Shown here in pieces: positions 36,658-45,790 of a DNA stretch of 64,000 nucleotides. Position numbers and translations under genes: made by a program. Position 1 is the stretch's first letter; the number at the start of each line of letters is the position of its first letter. The notes under the pieces are model-generated. The model did no database searches, was not told where the DNA came from, and saw only the letters and a list, made by a program, of their open reading frames with translations. The DNA is from a bacterium (lineage in GTDB: Bacteria > Sumerlaeota > Sumerlaeia > SLMS01), in NCBI GenBank assembly GCA_016125005.1, contig WGMQ01000047.1, positions 1 to 64,000 of the forward strand. The letters are read 5' to 3'.

Positions 36658-37737
36658 CTACCCTATCGGTATACCGAACAGGCGGACTCGGAACCAACCC
36701 TTTTCGCTTCCCCAGCCAAACATTGTCCAGAGCGGGCCGTGGCGGGACTTGAGCAGTTTCCCCGTCTTTTCGTCGCGCTTGTTGTAGTCATTCCAGAGCA
36801 GCCCGAAGAGCAGGATGCGGGCGTTGACCCGGGTGAACCGGGCGGGCTTGGCTCCGTCGCCCATCGTCTCGGTCACCTTGCGCCAACCCATATAGCCCGC
36901 CATGCCGAATAACGGGCCATGACCCGATATCTCGAAACTCTTCCGTTTTCCCGGGCTCACGGGGTTCTTGTCGCGGAGATCGAAGCTAGACCACAATGTG
37001 GGCCCGAGAACTCCGCCAAGCAGCAGGGGAGTTGTCAGGCGCACGAGTGAGTAGGTGCTGTCGCGGTAGTGGGGCTTCACCGTCTCAAGCCGGAGGTTAG
37101 CAGGACCAAGGGTGTGGAGCGAAAGAAAGCCGCTGATTCGGGTGTTGTTGTTGTGCTCCGGCTTTTCGCCGCGGATATCTGCGGGAATGTGGAGATGAGT
37201 GAACAGGAGAGGGAATCCGCCGATGCGGGCAATCTTCCCTTCCTGGTAGCCTTTCGATCGGATGCCTGTCGAGAAGGGATTCCACCAGATGCTCAGGGCC
37301 CGGATCGGTTCTGCCTTTTCCCGGCCGTAGGTACTCATGCGGTAGTTGAAGATGAATGGGAGCGAGGGAAGGAGTCCGGGAACGGATAGGTCGTGCCAGC
37401 GGAGCGACAGGATGCTCAACTCATCCTGCCCGGTCCGCTTCGACTTCTTTACGTCCGCCACCTTCACGAACAGGTTAAAGGGAATTGGCACTCCCCACAT
37501 CTTGACCAGGTCGGTATCATCGTCTGCGCCCTGATCCGAAGCATGGCTCGACTTCTTCTCTTTGTTCGAGGTCCGGGGGCTCGCGTCGTAGGCGGGCCAA
37601 AACTCCGGGGGGAGCGCTTCGCCGTGGCGGGGCAACTCTACCGCCTCGTAGAGCGAAGTCCGGTCGTTGACGCTGCATCCAACCAGCATGCCCAGCACCA
37701 ACGCCATCAGCGCCCAAAGCCAAACCGTCCCCTTCAT
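36658..37737 (-). CDS. Lipoprotein of unknown function, paralogue 1
   Basis: A 359-residue lipoprotein with the lipobox LVGC near residue 21. The C-terminal third is strikingly like that of the next gene: HGPLFGMAGY, LLFGLLWNDYNKRDEKTG, RHGPLWTMFGWG and a terminal VRLFGIPIG. The N-terminal part shares PRHGEALPPEFW with PRHGKPLSEDIW of the neighbour. It does not match a family I recognise. It lies 26 bases upstream of the hybrid kinase gene and 12 bases after its paralogue. Confidence 0.75.
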   Translation of the reverse strand: MKGTVWLWALMALVLGMLVGCSVNDRTSLYEAVELPRHGEALPPEFWPAYDASPRTSNKEKKSSHASDQGADDDTDLVKMWGVPIPFNLFVKVADVKKSKRTGQDELSILSLRWHDLSVPGLLPSLPFIFNYRMSTYGREKAEPIRALSIWWNPFSTGIRSKGYQEGKIARIGGFPLLFTHLHIPADIRGEKPEHNNNTRISGFLSLHTLGPANLRLETVKPHYRDSTYSLVRLTTPLLLGGVLGPTLWSSFDLRDKNPVSPGKRKSFEISGHGPLFGMAGYMGWRKVTETMGDGAKPARFTRVNARILLFGLLWNDYNKRDEKTGKLLKSRHGPLWTMFGWGSEKGWFRVRLFGIPIG

Positions 37738-37749
37738 CTCACACCCTCC

Positions 37750-38769
37750 TTACCCGATTGGAATGAATAGTACCCTCACCTTGAATCGATCGCCGGAATG
37801 GCCCCAGCCGAACATCGACCAAAGCGGGCCGCTGCGGTCGCGAACGCGGGCGCCGGTCTCGGCGTCGCGCTTGGTGTAGTGATGCCAGAGGAGCCCGCCG
37901 AGCACATGAACGTTGTGGCGACCCGTTTTCCCGCCTCCGGCGGAGGCCGGTTCAACGCGGTCTTCGAAATACCCCAGAACCCCGGCCAACGGTCCGTGAC
38001 CGATCAAACGCCGCTTGCCGCCATGCTGCGGGTCGGTCAGTCGGACACTATAATCCGTCCAGAGCATCGCGCCCAGTCCGCCACCGAGCGCCACGGGAAG
38101 AGCCACATAGCCACGGCTGCTGCGCGTCGTCGGGTCGTCTGCCACCTTGGTGTCGGCGCCGAACGTCGCCCAGGCGGGCCCAAGCGTCCACAGCGTCGTC
38201 GTGCCGTGGAGCCGCTTGGACGTACCGGCCTTGCTGTCATTGCGGGCGATCTTTAGGTCCGCGAAAAGGAGCGGAAGTCCCTGCGCCCGGATCTGGTAGC
38301 GCTCGTCCACCTTTCCGATGGCGCGGTCCTCGAAGACAAAAGGCGAGTAGGTGATGGCGCGGAACCCGATGGGACGATCCGTGCCCCGTTCGTATTGATA
38401 GAGGCGCCACTTGATGCGGTAGGGGAGAGTGGTCATCAGCATCGGCGACGCGATGTCATTCCACACGAAGCTGGTTGCCTGCGCCTTCTCCAGCGGCGCC
38501 GCTGCGTCCTTGGGTCGATCGACCTCGAACAGGTAGGCACTGGCGTTGAAGGGGAGCGGCCAGTTGAAAGCCTCGGCGACGCTCAGCGTTTGGTCCGATT
38601 TGGCCTCACGGGCCTCCTGCATTCCGACCCAAATGTCCTCCGAGAGCGGCTTGCCATGTCGGGGAGAGTCCTCTTTCTTGAAGTACTCCGACCGCCGGGT
38701 GAAAGAACAACTCGACAGTACCGCGACCGCGATGAGGAGCAAGATTGGTAACTTTAGCAGGGGACCCAT
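37750..38769 (-). CDS. Lipoprotein of unknown function, paralogue 2
   Basis: A 339-residue lipoprotein with the lipobox LSSC near residue 21. Shared with the downstream protein are PRHG-x-x-L near residue 37, the HGPL...GY segment, LLWHHYTKRDAETG, RSGPLWSMFGWG and VRVLFIPIG at the C-terminus. The pair therefore arose by duplication and diverged strongly in the middle. Probably on the inner face of the outer membrane; function unknown. First gene of the five-gene unit; the upstream spacer holds a terminator for the TM2 gene. Confidence 0.75.
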   Translation of the reverse strand: MGPLLKLPILLLIAVAVLSSCSFTRRSEYFKKEDSPRHGKPLSEDIWVGMQEAREAKSDQTLSVAEAFNWPLPFNASAYLFEVDRPKDAAAPLEKAQATSFVWNDIASPMLMTTLPYRIKWRLYQYERGTDRPIGFRAITYSPFVFEDRAIGKVDERYQIRAQGLPLLFADLKIARNDSKAGTSKRLHGTTTLWTLGPAWATFGADTKVADDPTTRSSRGYVALPVALGGGLGAMLWTDYSVRLTDPQHGGKRRLIGHGPLAGVLGYFEDRVEPASAGGGKTGRHNVHVLGGLLWHHYTKRDAETGARVRDRSGPLWSMFGWGHSGDRFKVRVLFIPIG

Positions 38770-38830
38770 GAGTCAATCCTTTGGCGGAATGAAAAACTAA
38801 ATTGCTCTGTGCGTCAAATGAAACGTTTGG

Positions 38831-38875
38831 AAAATATAATCCGGGGCGGCACGCTGATGATCGCGCCGCCCCGGA
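38831..38875 (-). terminator. Intrinsic terminator of the TM2 gene
   Basis: Minus strand: TCCGGGGCGGC pairs with GCCGCCCCGGA, followed by TTATATTTT. Confidence 0.85.
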
Positions 38876-38902
38876 CGGTTGCCAAGCACTTCGGCGCGGG
38901 AA

Positions 38903-39139
38903 TCAGAACCAGGCCTTGCCGCCGCGCACGTAGATTTCCTCGAACTCCTCATCGCTCTTGGTCAGGTAGATGATCCCTTCGACCAGACCGATGAGCCCGC
39001 CGAGGCCAAAAAAGCAGGAGAGCACGATGCGGATGATTCCGCCCGTCACGTCACCCAGAATGAAGCGGTGGATGCCAAGGCCTCCAAAGAGGATGCCGAG
39101 AATGCCGCAGAGGACTCGATTGCTGGAACCTGATGCCAT
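38903..39139 (-). CDS. TM2-domain protein
   Basis: A 78-residue membrane protein with two hydrophobic segments, an ILGILFGGLGIHRFILGDVTGGII run and FGLGGLIGLVEGIIYLTKSDEEF. The G-x-x-G-x-H-x-F-(Y/I)-L-G pattern is the TM2 signature. The function of TM2 proteins in bacteria is not established. AGGAG lies eight bases before the ATG. Confidence 0.88.
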   Translation of the reverse strand: MASGSSNRVLCGILGILFGGLGIHRFILGDVTGGIIRIVLSCFFGLGGLIGLVEGIIYLTKSDEEFEEIYVRGGKAWF

Positions 39140-39189
39140 GAAACTCGCTCCTGATGTGGGGGATTGGGTGGGGAAGCGAAGATTCCCGG

Positions 39190-40944
39190 TTACGCTTTGC
39201 CGCGGACAACTTCCTCGATGATGCGCCTGACGCGCGGTTCCGATTCGAGACGCTCCAGCGCGGCCTGGAGGTTGAACTTGCCGGTGGCCAGCAGGATGGC
39301 CAGCGCCACGACTCGCTTGCGGGCCATGGCGCGGGAAATGATGACCTGCATCCCCACCGTGTCCATTGCCGCGTCGGTGGCGGGCTTCTCGCGGAAGATC
39401 GCCTCGTGCAGCGCCCGGCGCGCCGTCAGCGTGTCCGCTCCCGAAAGCTGCATGATCAACCCGACCGCACGATCATACAGCTTGGAGTTGGAAATCTTCA
39501 AGTCGATCATCACATTTGTGAAGACCTTGCCAGCCATGACGTGGGCGCCGGTGGTGATCGCGTTGAGGCAGAGCTTGAGAGCCAACTCGGCCTCGTTCGA
39601 GGTGCCGCGCGTGAAGCCCAGGTACGGCACGTCGATGGGGCAGAAGTGGCGGATGGTCTCGGGGATGGTGCCGGGGCGGGGCTTTTCCGTCGAGACGTAG
39701 AGCAAGGCGGTCGTGGCCTTGCCAGCGGCGGCGGCCTCCAGCATCTTGCGAGTGTTCTCGCCGAGGGTCTGGAGCGCGATGCCAATCACCAGGTCGCCCT
39801 TTTGGATGTCCGGCAGGACGGTCTGCTCGAAGGCCTCGTGGTCGATTTCGTAGGCCTTGCCGCGGGCCTTCATCTTGGCTGGGTCGTAGCCGAGGAACTC
39901 CCAACCTTCGCGGATGAAACCACGAACGTCGAAAGGGTCGGCGCCGTAGGTCGGCGGACATTCAGAGGCGTCGATGATACCCAGCAACCCGGCGATGCCG
40001 CGCCCCAGGTAGATGATGCGGCCACCGGAACGAAGGGCCGTCCCGGCGAGCCGAACCAGCTCCGCCAGCCCAGCCACGTTCGAGTAGGCGGCATTGACCG
40101 TCTCCTGGTAGTGGCGGATGCGCTCGATGATGCTGGCGCGCACCGGAAGCAGGTTGTCTTCCGAAAGCTTGGCAGCCCCTTCGAGGGACTGGTACTCGAT
40201 GATCTCAAGGGCGATGGTGAAGACGATCTCGATGACGATCTTGGTCATCGAACCGCCCTTCATGCGGGTCGAACCTGTGACGGGCTCGGGGCCGTAAACC
40301 GGGTTCAGCAGCGTGAAGCGGTCCGATTCGAGCGCCTGGGTGATGACCTGGCGCACCGTCTTGTCCCAGCCCTCGATGGGCTTGTCACGGGCCAATTCCG
40401 GAGGATTAAAGCCGACCACGACCGTATCAAACGCGGGGTTACCGCCAAGGAACTCAAGCTGGGCAGCGACGTAGGGCGCGGACACACCAGCGGTGATGCC
40501 CAGATAGAGGCCCTTCTTGAGGTCAGGCTTCAGCTCTGCCTTCAGGTCGCGGAGCGCGGCGGCTGCACTGTCCTCTGCCGCCTCCTGAGCCTGGATCAGG
40601 GCGGCCTCGCCACCGGCGATCAGGGGGCGGAAGATTTCGGGAAGGCGGCGCTCGCGCAGGATGCGGTTGAACTCAAGGCAATGGAGGTGAGCGAAGCGGC
40701 CGCTAGTCCCGGCGCCAGCGAGGAAGACTCGGTTATCCGGGTCCTTGAGCAGGCGGGCCATGCGCCACGCCACAAGGGCCAGCTTCTCGATGATTTCCTC
40801 GTCCATCAGGGAGGGGTAAACATCGAAGCCGGAGAACATCTGGGCGTCGGATTGACGGAGCATTCTTACCATGCCGACGGGATCGGCAATATCCAGCCCG
40901 AGGGTCAGCGGATTGGGGCTTTCGGTGATGGAACGTGTAAGCAT
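39190..40944 (-). CDS. Double-SIS protein of the MurQ / glucokinase-regulatory-protein family
   Basis: 584 residues, about twice the length of MurQ. The N-terminal SIS domain contains DNRVFLAGAGTSGRFAHLHCLEFNRIL and the family segment GGEAALIQAQEAAEDSAAAALRDL, with GITAGVSAPYVAAQLEFLGG further on and PVTGSTRMKGGSMTKIVIEI. A second SIS unit begins at about 310 (RIIYLGRGIAGLLGIIDASECPPTYG). GTSNEAELALKLCLNAITTGAHVMAGKVFTNVMIDLKISNSKLYDRAVGLI is typical of MurQ/GKRP ends. MurQ cleaves MurNAc-6-phosphate; animal GKRP and related long bacterial proteins have the doubled form and may be regulatory. The catalytic Glu of MurQ cannot be assigned safely. Confidence 0.82.
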   Translation of the reverse strand: MLTRSITESPNPLTLGLDIADPVGMVRMLRQSDAQMFSGFDVYPSLMDEEIIEKLALVAWRMARLLKDPDNRVFLAGAGTSGRFAHLHCLEFNRILRERRLPEIFRPLIAGGEAALIQAQEAAEDSAAAALRDLKAELKPDLKKGLYLGITAGVSAPYVAAQLEFLGGNPAFDTVVVGFNPPELARDKPIEGWDKTVRQVITQALESDRFTLLNPVYGPEPVTGSTRMKGGSMTKIVIEIVFTIALEIIEYQSLEGAAKLSEDNLLPVRASIIERIRHYQETVNAAYSNVAGLAELVRLAGTALRSGGRIIYLGRGIAGLLGIIDASECPPTYGADPFDVRGFIREGWEFLGYDPAKMKARGKAYEIDHEAFEQTVLPDIQKGDLVIGIALQTLGENTRKMLEAAAAGKATTALLYVSTEKPRPGTIPETIRHFCPIDVPYLGFTRGTSNEAELALKLCLNAITTGAHVMAGKVFTNVMIDLKISNSKLYDRAVGLIMQLSGADTLTARRALHEAIFREKPATDAAMDTVGMQVIISRAMARKRVVALAILLATGKFNLQAALERLESEPRVRRIIEEVVRGKA

Positions 40945-41044
40945 TGGGTTATTCCAACGGTTAGGGCCCAAGACGGGCCGGATGGCAATGCAGGGGGGCG
41001 GTGCCTGATTTAGCCCGCGGGGTCGGGCTGACGAGGCTTGGCAG

Positions 41045-41095
41045 GGCAAAAGAACAGCGCCTTTTTCGCGACCACAAGGGGCGAAAAAGGCGCTG
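41045..41095 (-). terminator. Intrinsic terminator of the alpha operon
   Basis: Perfect 15-base stem CAGCGCCTTTTTCGC / GCGAAAAAGGCGCTG; the minus-strand transcript then reads TTCTTTTGCC. Confidence 0.92.
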
Positions 41096-41141
41096 GGTGC
41101 AAGCGGGGAATCACTGCCGGAGGGCAGGGTCTCCGTGAAGC

Positions 41142-41576
41142 TTAGGCGTTGGCCGTGGCTTCTGCCTCGCTGGAGGCGGCGGGAGCGGCTGCAACGGGAC
41201 GATCGATCATCTCGATGTAGGCCATCTCGACGCCGTCGCCCATGCGGCGGCGGGTGTGGAGGATGCGGGTGTAGCCGCCGGGGCGGTTGGCGTAGCGCTT
41301 GGCCAGGTCTTCAAAGATGCGGTGGACCGCTTCCTTGTCCTGGAGGATGGCGAACGCCTGGCGGCGGTGGTGAAGGGTACCCTTCTTGCCGAGAGTGATG
41401 AGCTTCTCGACATACGGGCGCAGGGTCTTGGCCTTGGTGGCAACCGTCTCGATGCGCTCGAGGTAGGCGCCGCTGGCGTCCTGCTGAAGGATGAGGCCGC
41501 GGGTCAGGTTCCGGAGGGTGGCCGTCCGGTGACCGATTTCGCGGTTCATTTTGGAATGGTGCTTACGATGTCTCAC
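41142..41576 (-). CDS. rplQ: 50S ribosomal protein L17
   Basis: A 144-residue L17 with the conserved [24 protein letters not shown] start and [22 protein letters not shown] end. About 25 extra C-terminal residues are Ala/Glu-rich. It is the last gene of the alpha operon and is followed by the 15-base-stem terminator. Confidence 0.97.
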   Translation of the reverse strand: MRHRKHHSKMNREIGHRTATLRNLTRGLILQQDASGAYLERIETVATKAKTLRPYVEKLITLGKKGTLHHRRQAFAILQDKEAVHRIFEDLAKRYANRPGGYTRILHTRRRMGDGVEMAYIEMIDRPVAAAPAASSEAEATANA

Positions 41577-41613
41577 GGGTCGTCAGCTCGGGAATGGAAT
41601 GGGCAGGAGACGA

Positions 41614-42636
41614 TTACTTGTCGTCGCCGGCAGGGATGGGGAGTCCGGACTCGTCGAGGCGCATGTTGAAGGAGAGGTTCATCTCCTTCAGGATGGCCTT
41701 GATTTCGGAGAGCGACTTGCGGCCGAAGTTGCGATACTTCAGCATTTCGCTTTCCGACTTCTGGACGAGGTCGCGGATGGTCTTGATGCTGGCAGCTTCC
41801 AGGCAGTTGTAGGAGCGGACGGACAGTTCCAGCTCTTCGATCGAACGATCGAGGAGGCGCTGGATGTCGCTGTCGCCGACGATGGCAGAGCCTTCGCCTT
41901 CGGTGCCGCTAACCGCCGAGGCCTGCTGGTCCTCAGCACGGATGAACAGGTCGAGGTGGTCGCGCAGGATCTTGGCCGCGTAGGAGACTGCTTCCTCCGG
42001 GCGGACAGAACCGTTGGTGATCACTTCGAGGGTCAGACGGTCATAGTCCGTCCGCTGTCCAACGCGCGCGTCAGAGACCTTGTAGGAAACCTGGCGAACG
42101 GGGGAGAACACCGCATCGATCGGGATGATGCCGATGTCGTCCTCGTCCTCCATGGTGCCATAGACAGCGGGCTGATAGCCGCGGCCCTGGGCCACCAGGA
42201 CTTCCATCTCCAGCTTGCCACTGGCACTGATGGTGGCGATGGGCTGGTCGGGGTTAAGGATGGTGACGTGGTCGGGGAGTTCAAAGTCGCCGGCGCGAAG
42301 AACGCCAGGACCTTCCTTCGACACGTAGATCGTCGCCTTACCGTGAACGCCCTCCATCTTGAAGACAACCTGCTTCAGATTGAGGATAACGTCGTTCACG
42401 TCTTCCACGGCGCCCGGCAGTCCACTGAACTCGTGGCGAATCCCCTCGAAACGCACGCTGGTCGCCGCAGCCCCCTGGATGGAGGACAGCAGGACGCGAC
42501 GCAGCGAATTGCCGATCGTATTACCGAAACCCCGCTCGAACGGCTCTGCGGTGAAACGGCCATACGTGTCGGACAGCGTCAGGGAATCGGCCTGAAGGCG
42601 AGTCGGACGAATAAGCGGTTTGAGTTCCAGGTCCAT
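41614..42636 (-). CDS. rpoA: RNA polymerase alpha subunit
   Basis: A 340-residue alpha subunit. The N-terminal assembly domain has [23 protein letters not shown]. The C-terminal domain (about 250-320), which binds UP elements and activators, has [49 protein letters not shown]. It lies between rpsD and rplQ, as is usual. Confidence 0.98.
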   Translation of the reverse strand: MDLELKPLIRPTRLQADSLTLSDTYGRFTAEPFERGFGNTIGNSLRRVLLSSIQGAAATSVRFEGIRHEFSGLPGAVEDVNDVILNLKQVVFKMEGVHGKATIYVSKEGPGVLRAGDFELPDHVTILNPDQPIATISASGKLEMEVLVAQGRGYQPAVYGTMEDEDDIGIIPIDAVFSPVRQVSYKVSDARVGQRTDYDRLTLEVITNGSVRPEEAVSYAAKILRDHLDLFIRAEDQQASAVSGTEGEGSAIVGDSDIQRLLDRSIEELELSVRSYNCLEAASIKTIRDLVQKSESEMLKYRNFGRKSLSEIKAILKEMNLSFNMRLDESGLPIPAGDDK

Positions 42637-42702
42637 CTTGCAGGAAGACTCCTTGGTCCAGTCTGGATAGGTCGTGGGTGGAAGGTTCCCGATACAGGCG
42701 AC

Positions 42703-43335
42703 TTATCGCGAGTAAAGTTCGATGATGTACTGCTCTTTGACAGGAATATCGTCGAGGTCTTCGCGGGACGGGAGCTGGAGGAAACGAGCCGTGAGGGTTT
42801 CCTGGTTGAACTCGATGAACGGCTTGCGGCCGCCGCGACGCTCCAGGAGCGCGAGCGATTCGGCAACGAGCTTGAGGTTCTTCGCCTTCTCGTTCAGCGT
42901 GATCGAGTCGCCGGGCTTCACGCGGTAGGAAGGAATGTTGACCTTCTTGCCGTTGACCAGAACGTGGCCGTGGCCGACGAGCTGGCGAGCTTGGGCGCGC
43001 GTCGACGCAAAGCCGGCGCGGAACACGATGTTGTCAAGACGGGACTCCAGAAGCTGGAGCAGGACGGTACCGGTCACGCCCTTGTAGCGCGTGGCGGTGG
43101 CGTAGTAGCGACGGAACTGACGCTCAAGAACGCCGTAGATGATCTTGGCAGTCTGCTTCTCACGAAGCTGGATGCCGTAGGTGCTGAGCTTCACACGAGC
43201 CTGGCCATGCTGGCCGGGAGGGAAGTTACGCTTCTCAAGGGCGGACTTGCCGTTGACGGAGCGCTCCCCCTTGAGCTGAAGGTTCTTGCCCAGACGACGT
43301 TCCAGGCGGCAAACGGGGCCTCTATAACGAGCCAC
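42703..43335 (-). CDS. rpsD: 30S ribosomal protein S4
   Basis: A 210-residue S4 with [23 protein letters not shown], the S4 RNA-binding motif [44 protein letters not shown] and the normal length. S4 is a primary 16S rRNA binder and, in E. coli, the translational regulator of this operon. Confidence 0.98.
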   Translation of the reverse strand: MARYRGPVCRLERRLGKNLQLKGERSVNGKSALEKRNFPPGQHGQARVKLSTYGIQLREKQTAKIIYGVLERQFRRYYATATRYKGVTGTVLLQLLESRLDNIVFRAGFASTRAQARQLVGHGHVLVNGKKVNIPSYRVKPGDSITLNEKAKNLKLVAESLALLERRGGRKPFIEFNQETLTARFLQLPSREDLDDIPVKEQYIIELYSR

Positions 43336-43358
43336 TGTGGTGATCCTCCTCGATCAGG

Positions 43359-43766
43359 TCAGACGCGGCGCCGCTTCGGAGGGCGGCAACCGTTGTGGGG
43401 GAGTGGGGTGACGTCCTTGATCAGGTTCACCTTGAGACCGGCGCCCTGCAGCGAGCGAACAGCGCTCTCGCGACCGGGGCCGGGCCCCTTGACGTAGACG
43501 TCGACAGTCGTCACGCCGTGATCCATCGCGCCCTTGGCAGCCTTGTCGGCAGCCTGGCCAGCGGCGAACGGCGTGGACTTGCGGGAACCGGTGAAACCGG
43601 CGTTACCCGCGGAGGACCAGCTCAACGTGTTGCCGGACTTGTCGGCAAACGTGACGATTGTGTTGTTGAAGGTCGCGTGGATATGCACGACGGCATAAGC
43701 GACGTTCTTGCGGACTTTCTTCTTAACCGGCGCTTTGGAAGCGGCGGCTGCGGCTTTCTTGGCCAT
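43359..43766 (-). CDS. rpsK: 30S ribosomal protein S11
   Basis: A 135-residue S11 with [42 protein letters not shown] and the C-terminal [18 protein letters not shown]. The N-terminus has a short Ala/Lys-rich extension. AGGAG precedes the ATG. Confidence 0.98.
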   Translation of the reverse strand: MAKKAAAAASKAPVKKKVRKNVAYAVVHIHATFNNTIVTFADKSGNTLSWSSAGNAGFTGSRKSTPFAAGQAADKAAKGAMDHGVTTVDVYVKGPGPGRESAVRSLQGAGLKVNLIKDVTPLPHNGCRPPKRRRV

Positions 43767-43803
43767 GGTTCAGTGGGTCTCCTTGGTCATCGGGTCCGGG
43801 CGA

Positions 43804-44175
43804 TTACTTCGACTTCTTCGCGCCGACGGTCTTGCGAGCACCCTTGCGAGTGCGCGCATTGGTGCGCGTGCGCTGACCGTGCATCGGCAGGCCGCGACGA
43901 TGACGGACGCCGCGATAGCAGCCGATGTCCATCAGGCGCTTGATGTTCTGGCCGATTTCGCGGCGCAGGTCGCCTTCCACCTTGTACTTGGTGGCGATGA
44001 TCCCGGAAATCTTGACGATGTCGTCTTCCGTCAGGTTCTTGGTCCGGACGTCAAACGAGACACCAGCCTCCTTCAGGATCGCCCGGGAGGCGGTGACGCC
44101 GATGCCGTAGATGTACGGCAGGGCAAACTCAATGCGCTTTTCGCGCGGTAGGTCGATACCAGCAATACGTGCCAT
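43804..44175 (-). CDS. rpsM: 30S ribosomal protein S13
   Basis: A 123-residue S13: [54 protein letters not shown] and a short basic tail. Contacts the large subunit through intersubunit bridges. Follows rpmJ by 12 bases. Confidence 0.98.
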   Translation of the reverse strand: MARIAGIDLPREKRIEFALPYIYGIGVTASRAILKEAGVSFDVRTKNLTEDDIVKISGIIATKYKVEGDLRREIGQNIKRLMDIGCYRGVRHRRGLPMHGQRTRTNARTRKGARKTVGAKKSK

Positions 44176-44187
44176 CGGGTGATCTCC

Positions 44188-44301
44188 TTATCCTTGGCGC
44201 TGCTTGTGGCGGGTGTTCTCACAAATCACGCGAAGCACGCCTTTACGGCGGATGACTCGGCATTTGGGGCAAATCTTCTTCACAGAAGCGCGAACTTTCA
44301 T
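44188..44301 (-). CDS. rpmJ: 50S ribosomal protein L36
   Basis: A 37-residue protein, [20 protein letters not shown] followed by a short C-terminal part ending in HKQRQG. The zinc-binding cysteines are at CPKC, then a further Cys and His near the end (VICEN ... RHKQ). It is the zinc-containing form of L36. It lies between infA and rpsM, where it is expected in an alpha operon. Confidence 0.95.
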   Translation of the reverse strand: MKVRASVKKICPKCRVIRRKGVLRVICENTRHKQRQG

Positions 44302-44391
44302 GGCGCTTTAACCTTCCTTGAGGAACGCATCGGCGAAAATGCGTTTGTCGGGGAAATGGGTGGGCTTATCCGCCGCGGAGGAGCCCTACGA

Positions 44392-44613
44392 TCAAGTCTT
44401 GTTGCGGTAAGTGATGCGGCCCTTGGTCAGATCATAGGGAGAAATCTCGACCGTGACCTTGTCTCCGGGAAGAATACGAATGTTGTGCATGCGCATCTTG
44501 CCCGAAATATGGGTCATGATCTCCATGCCGTTCTGGAGGTTCACCCGGAATGTCGCATTCGGGAGCTTCTCCACCACGACGCCTTCTACCTCGATACCTT
44601 TTTCCTTGGACAT
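44392..44613 (-). CDS. infA: Translation initiation factor IF-1
   Basis: A 73-residue IF-1: [20 protein letters not shown], then [49 protein letters not shown], matching the S1-type OB fold. The ATG at 44613 is fixed by the family start. First gene of the operon; the S10/spc ribosomal clusters and map normally found upstream are not here. Confidence 0.97.
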   Translation of the reverse strand: MSKEKGIEVEGVVVEKLPNATFRVNLQNGMEIMTHISGKMRMHNIRILPGDKVTVEISPYDLTKGRITYRNKT

Positions 44614-44788
44614 AATCCTTCTATCGCAACGAGATGGGCTTACCCGCGCCGCATGAGGGGTGCGGCTCGGGTCGAGCCAGAGACGGTCACCGGCACGCCT
44701 CCCGCCTGTCAAGGCGTTTCAGCGTCCGGTTCCGAATTCTTACGTCAAACAGGCAGGATCACAACCTTCCCGCCTTTGGTGCCGTCTG

Positions 44789-45673
44789 TCAAGTGCCGCT
44801 TTGGACCGCAGGTGCGCTTGCAGCCTCGATGATCGACGAAATCTCCGCGTCCACCAACTCCATCAGGCGGCGGGTCAGGGCACCCGGAGTCCCCGAACCA
44901 ATTGCCATGTCGTCGGCCTTGACGACCGGCAGCACGTTGATTGTGGTCGAGGTCAGGAACGCCTCGTCCGCCTGCATCATGAAGTCCACCGAGTAGGTTT
45001 CCTCGCGGACGTCGATGCCCGCGGCGCGGGCCAGTTCGAGGACCATCGCGCGCTTGCAGCCGCCGAGGATGCGCCCGTTGGCCGGGTGCGTGTAAACGAC
45101 ACCGTTCTTCACCACCCAGAAGTTCGCCACGGCGCCTTCCGTCACGATGTTCTCTTCGTTGAAGAGGATCGCCTCGAAGCCACCGCGCTCGGTGGCGTAC
45201 TGCTTGGCGATGCAGTTGGGGAGGAGTGAGGTCGACTTGATCCAGCGGCGTGCCCAGCGCTCGTCGAGGTGTGTGTAGACCTTCACACCCTTCTCGTGCA
45301 GCTCGGGCGGATACTTGGCCAGGTTGCGGGCGAACCAGAATTCGTTGGGCTTGGGCGTGGCCGGGAACTGATGGGCGCGGCGTGACTCGCCGCGGGAAAG
45401 CTGGCCGTAGAGCGAGATGCGGTCGCTACCGGAGCGCGCGATAAGTTCCATGAGGACTTCGCGGCGCTGGTCGCGGGTGTAGGGGAGGGGGAGACGAAGG
45501 CCGGCGGCGCTCCGCTCCCAGCGTTCCAGGTGCTCTTCCAGAAGAATCGGCACACCCTGATAGGCGGCGATCACCTCATAGATACCCTCGCCGAAAAGGA
45601 GGGCGCGATCTTCCAATCCAACGTGGCCCTCGGAGAGGGGTTTGAACTCACCGTTGATCCAGACTGTTTCCAT
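44789..45673 (-). CDS. Class IV aminotransferase, D-amino-acid/branched-chain type
   Basis: A 294-residue PLP enzyme. The catalytic lysine is in WIKSTSLLPNCIAKQYA, the PLP-phosphate segment in LTSTTINVLPVVKADD, and the start FGEGIYEVIAAYQGVPILLEEHLERWERSAAGLRL resembles D-alanine aminotransferase (Dat). Dat gives D-Glu and D-Ala for peptidoglycan; IlvE or ADC-lyase types cannot be excluded. The ATG at 45673 (METVWINGE) is preferred over an upstream read-through start. Confidence 0.85.
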   Translation of the reverse strand: METVWINGEFKPLSEGHVGLEDRALLFGEGIYEVIAAYQGVPILLEEHLERWERSAAGLRLPLPYTRDQRREVLMELIARSGSDRISLYGQLSRGESRRAHQFPATPKPNEFWFARNLAKYPPELHEKGVKVYTHLDERWARRWIKSTSLLPNCIAKQYATERGGFEAILFNEENIVTEGAVANFWVVKNGVVYTHPANGRILGGCKRAMVLELARAAGIDVREETYSVDFMMQADEAFLTSTTINVLPVVKADDMAIGSGTPGALTRRLMELVDAEISSIIEAASAPAVQSGT

Positions 45674-45790
45674 GACGCACCGCCTTTCGCTGCGAACCTT
45701 CAAAAATTCTGCGAACCTCTCCCGCACAACTGCAACGGAAGATTCTGGTTTATTTTGCTGTGGAGAATTTTGGAGCGGCAGGGGGCTCCG

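Noticed and set aside
39154-41013. 619-codon plus-strand frame opposite the double-SIS gene
   Set aside because: Antisense shadow; the minus-strand frame has clear SIS-family motifs.
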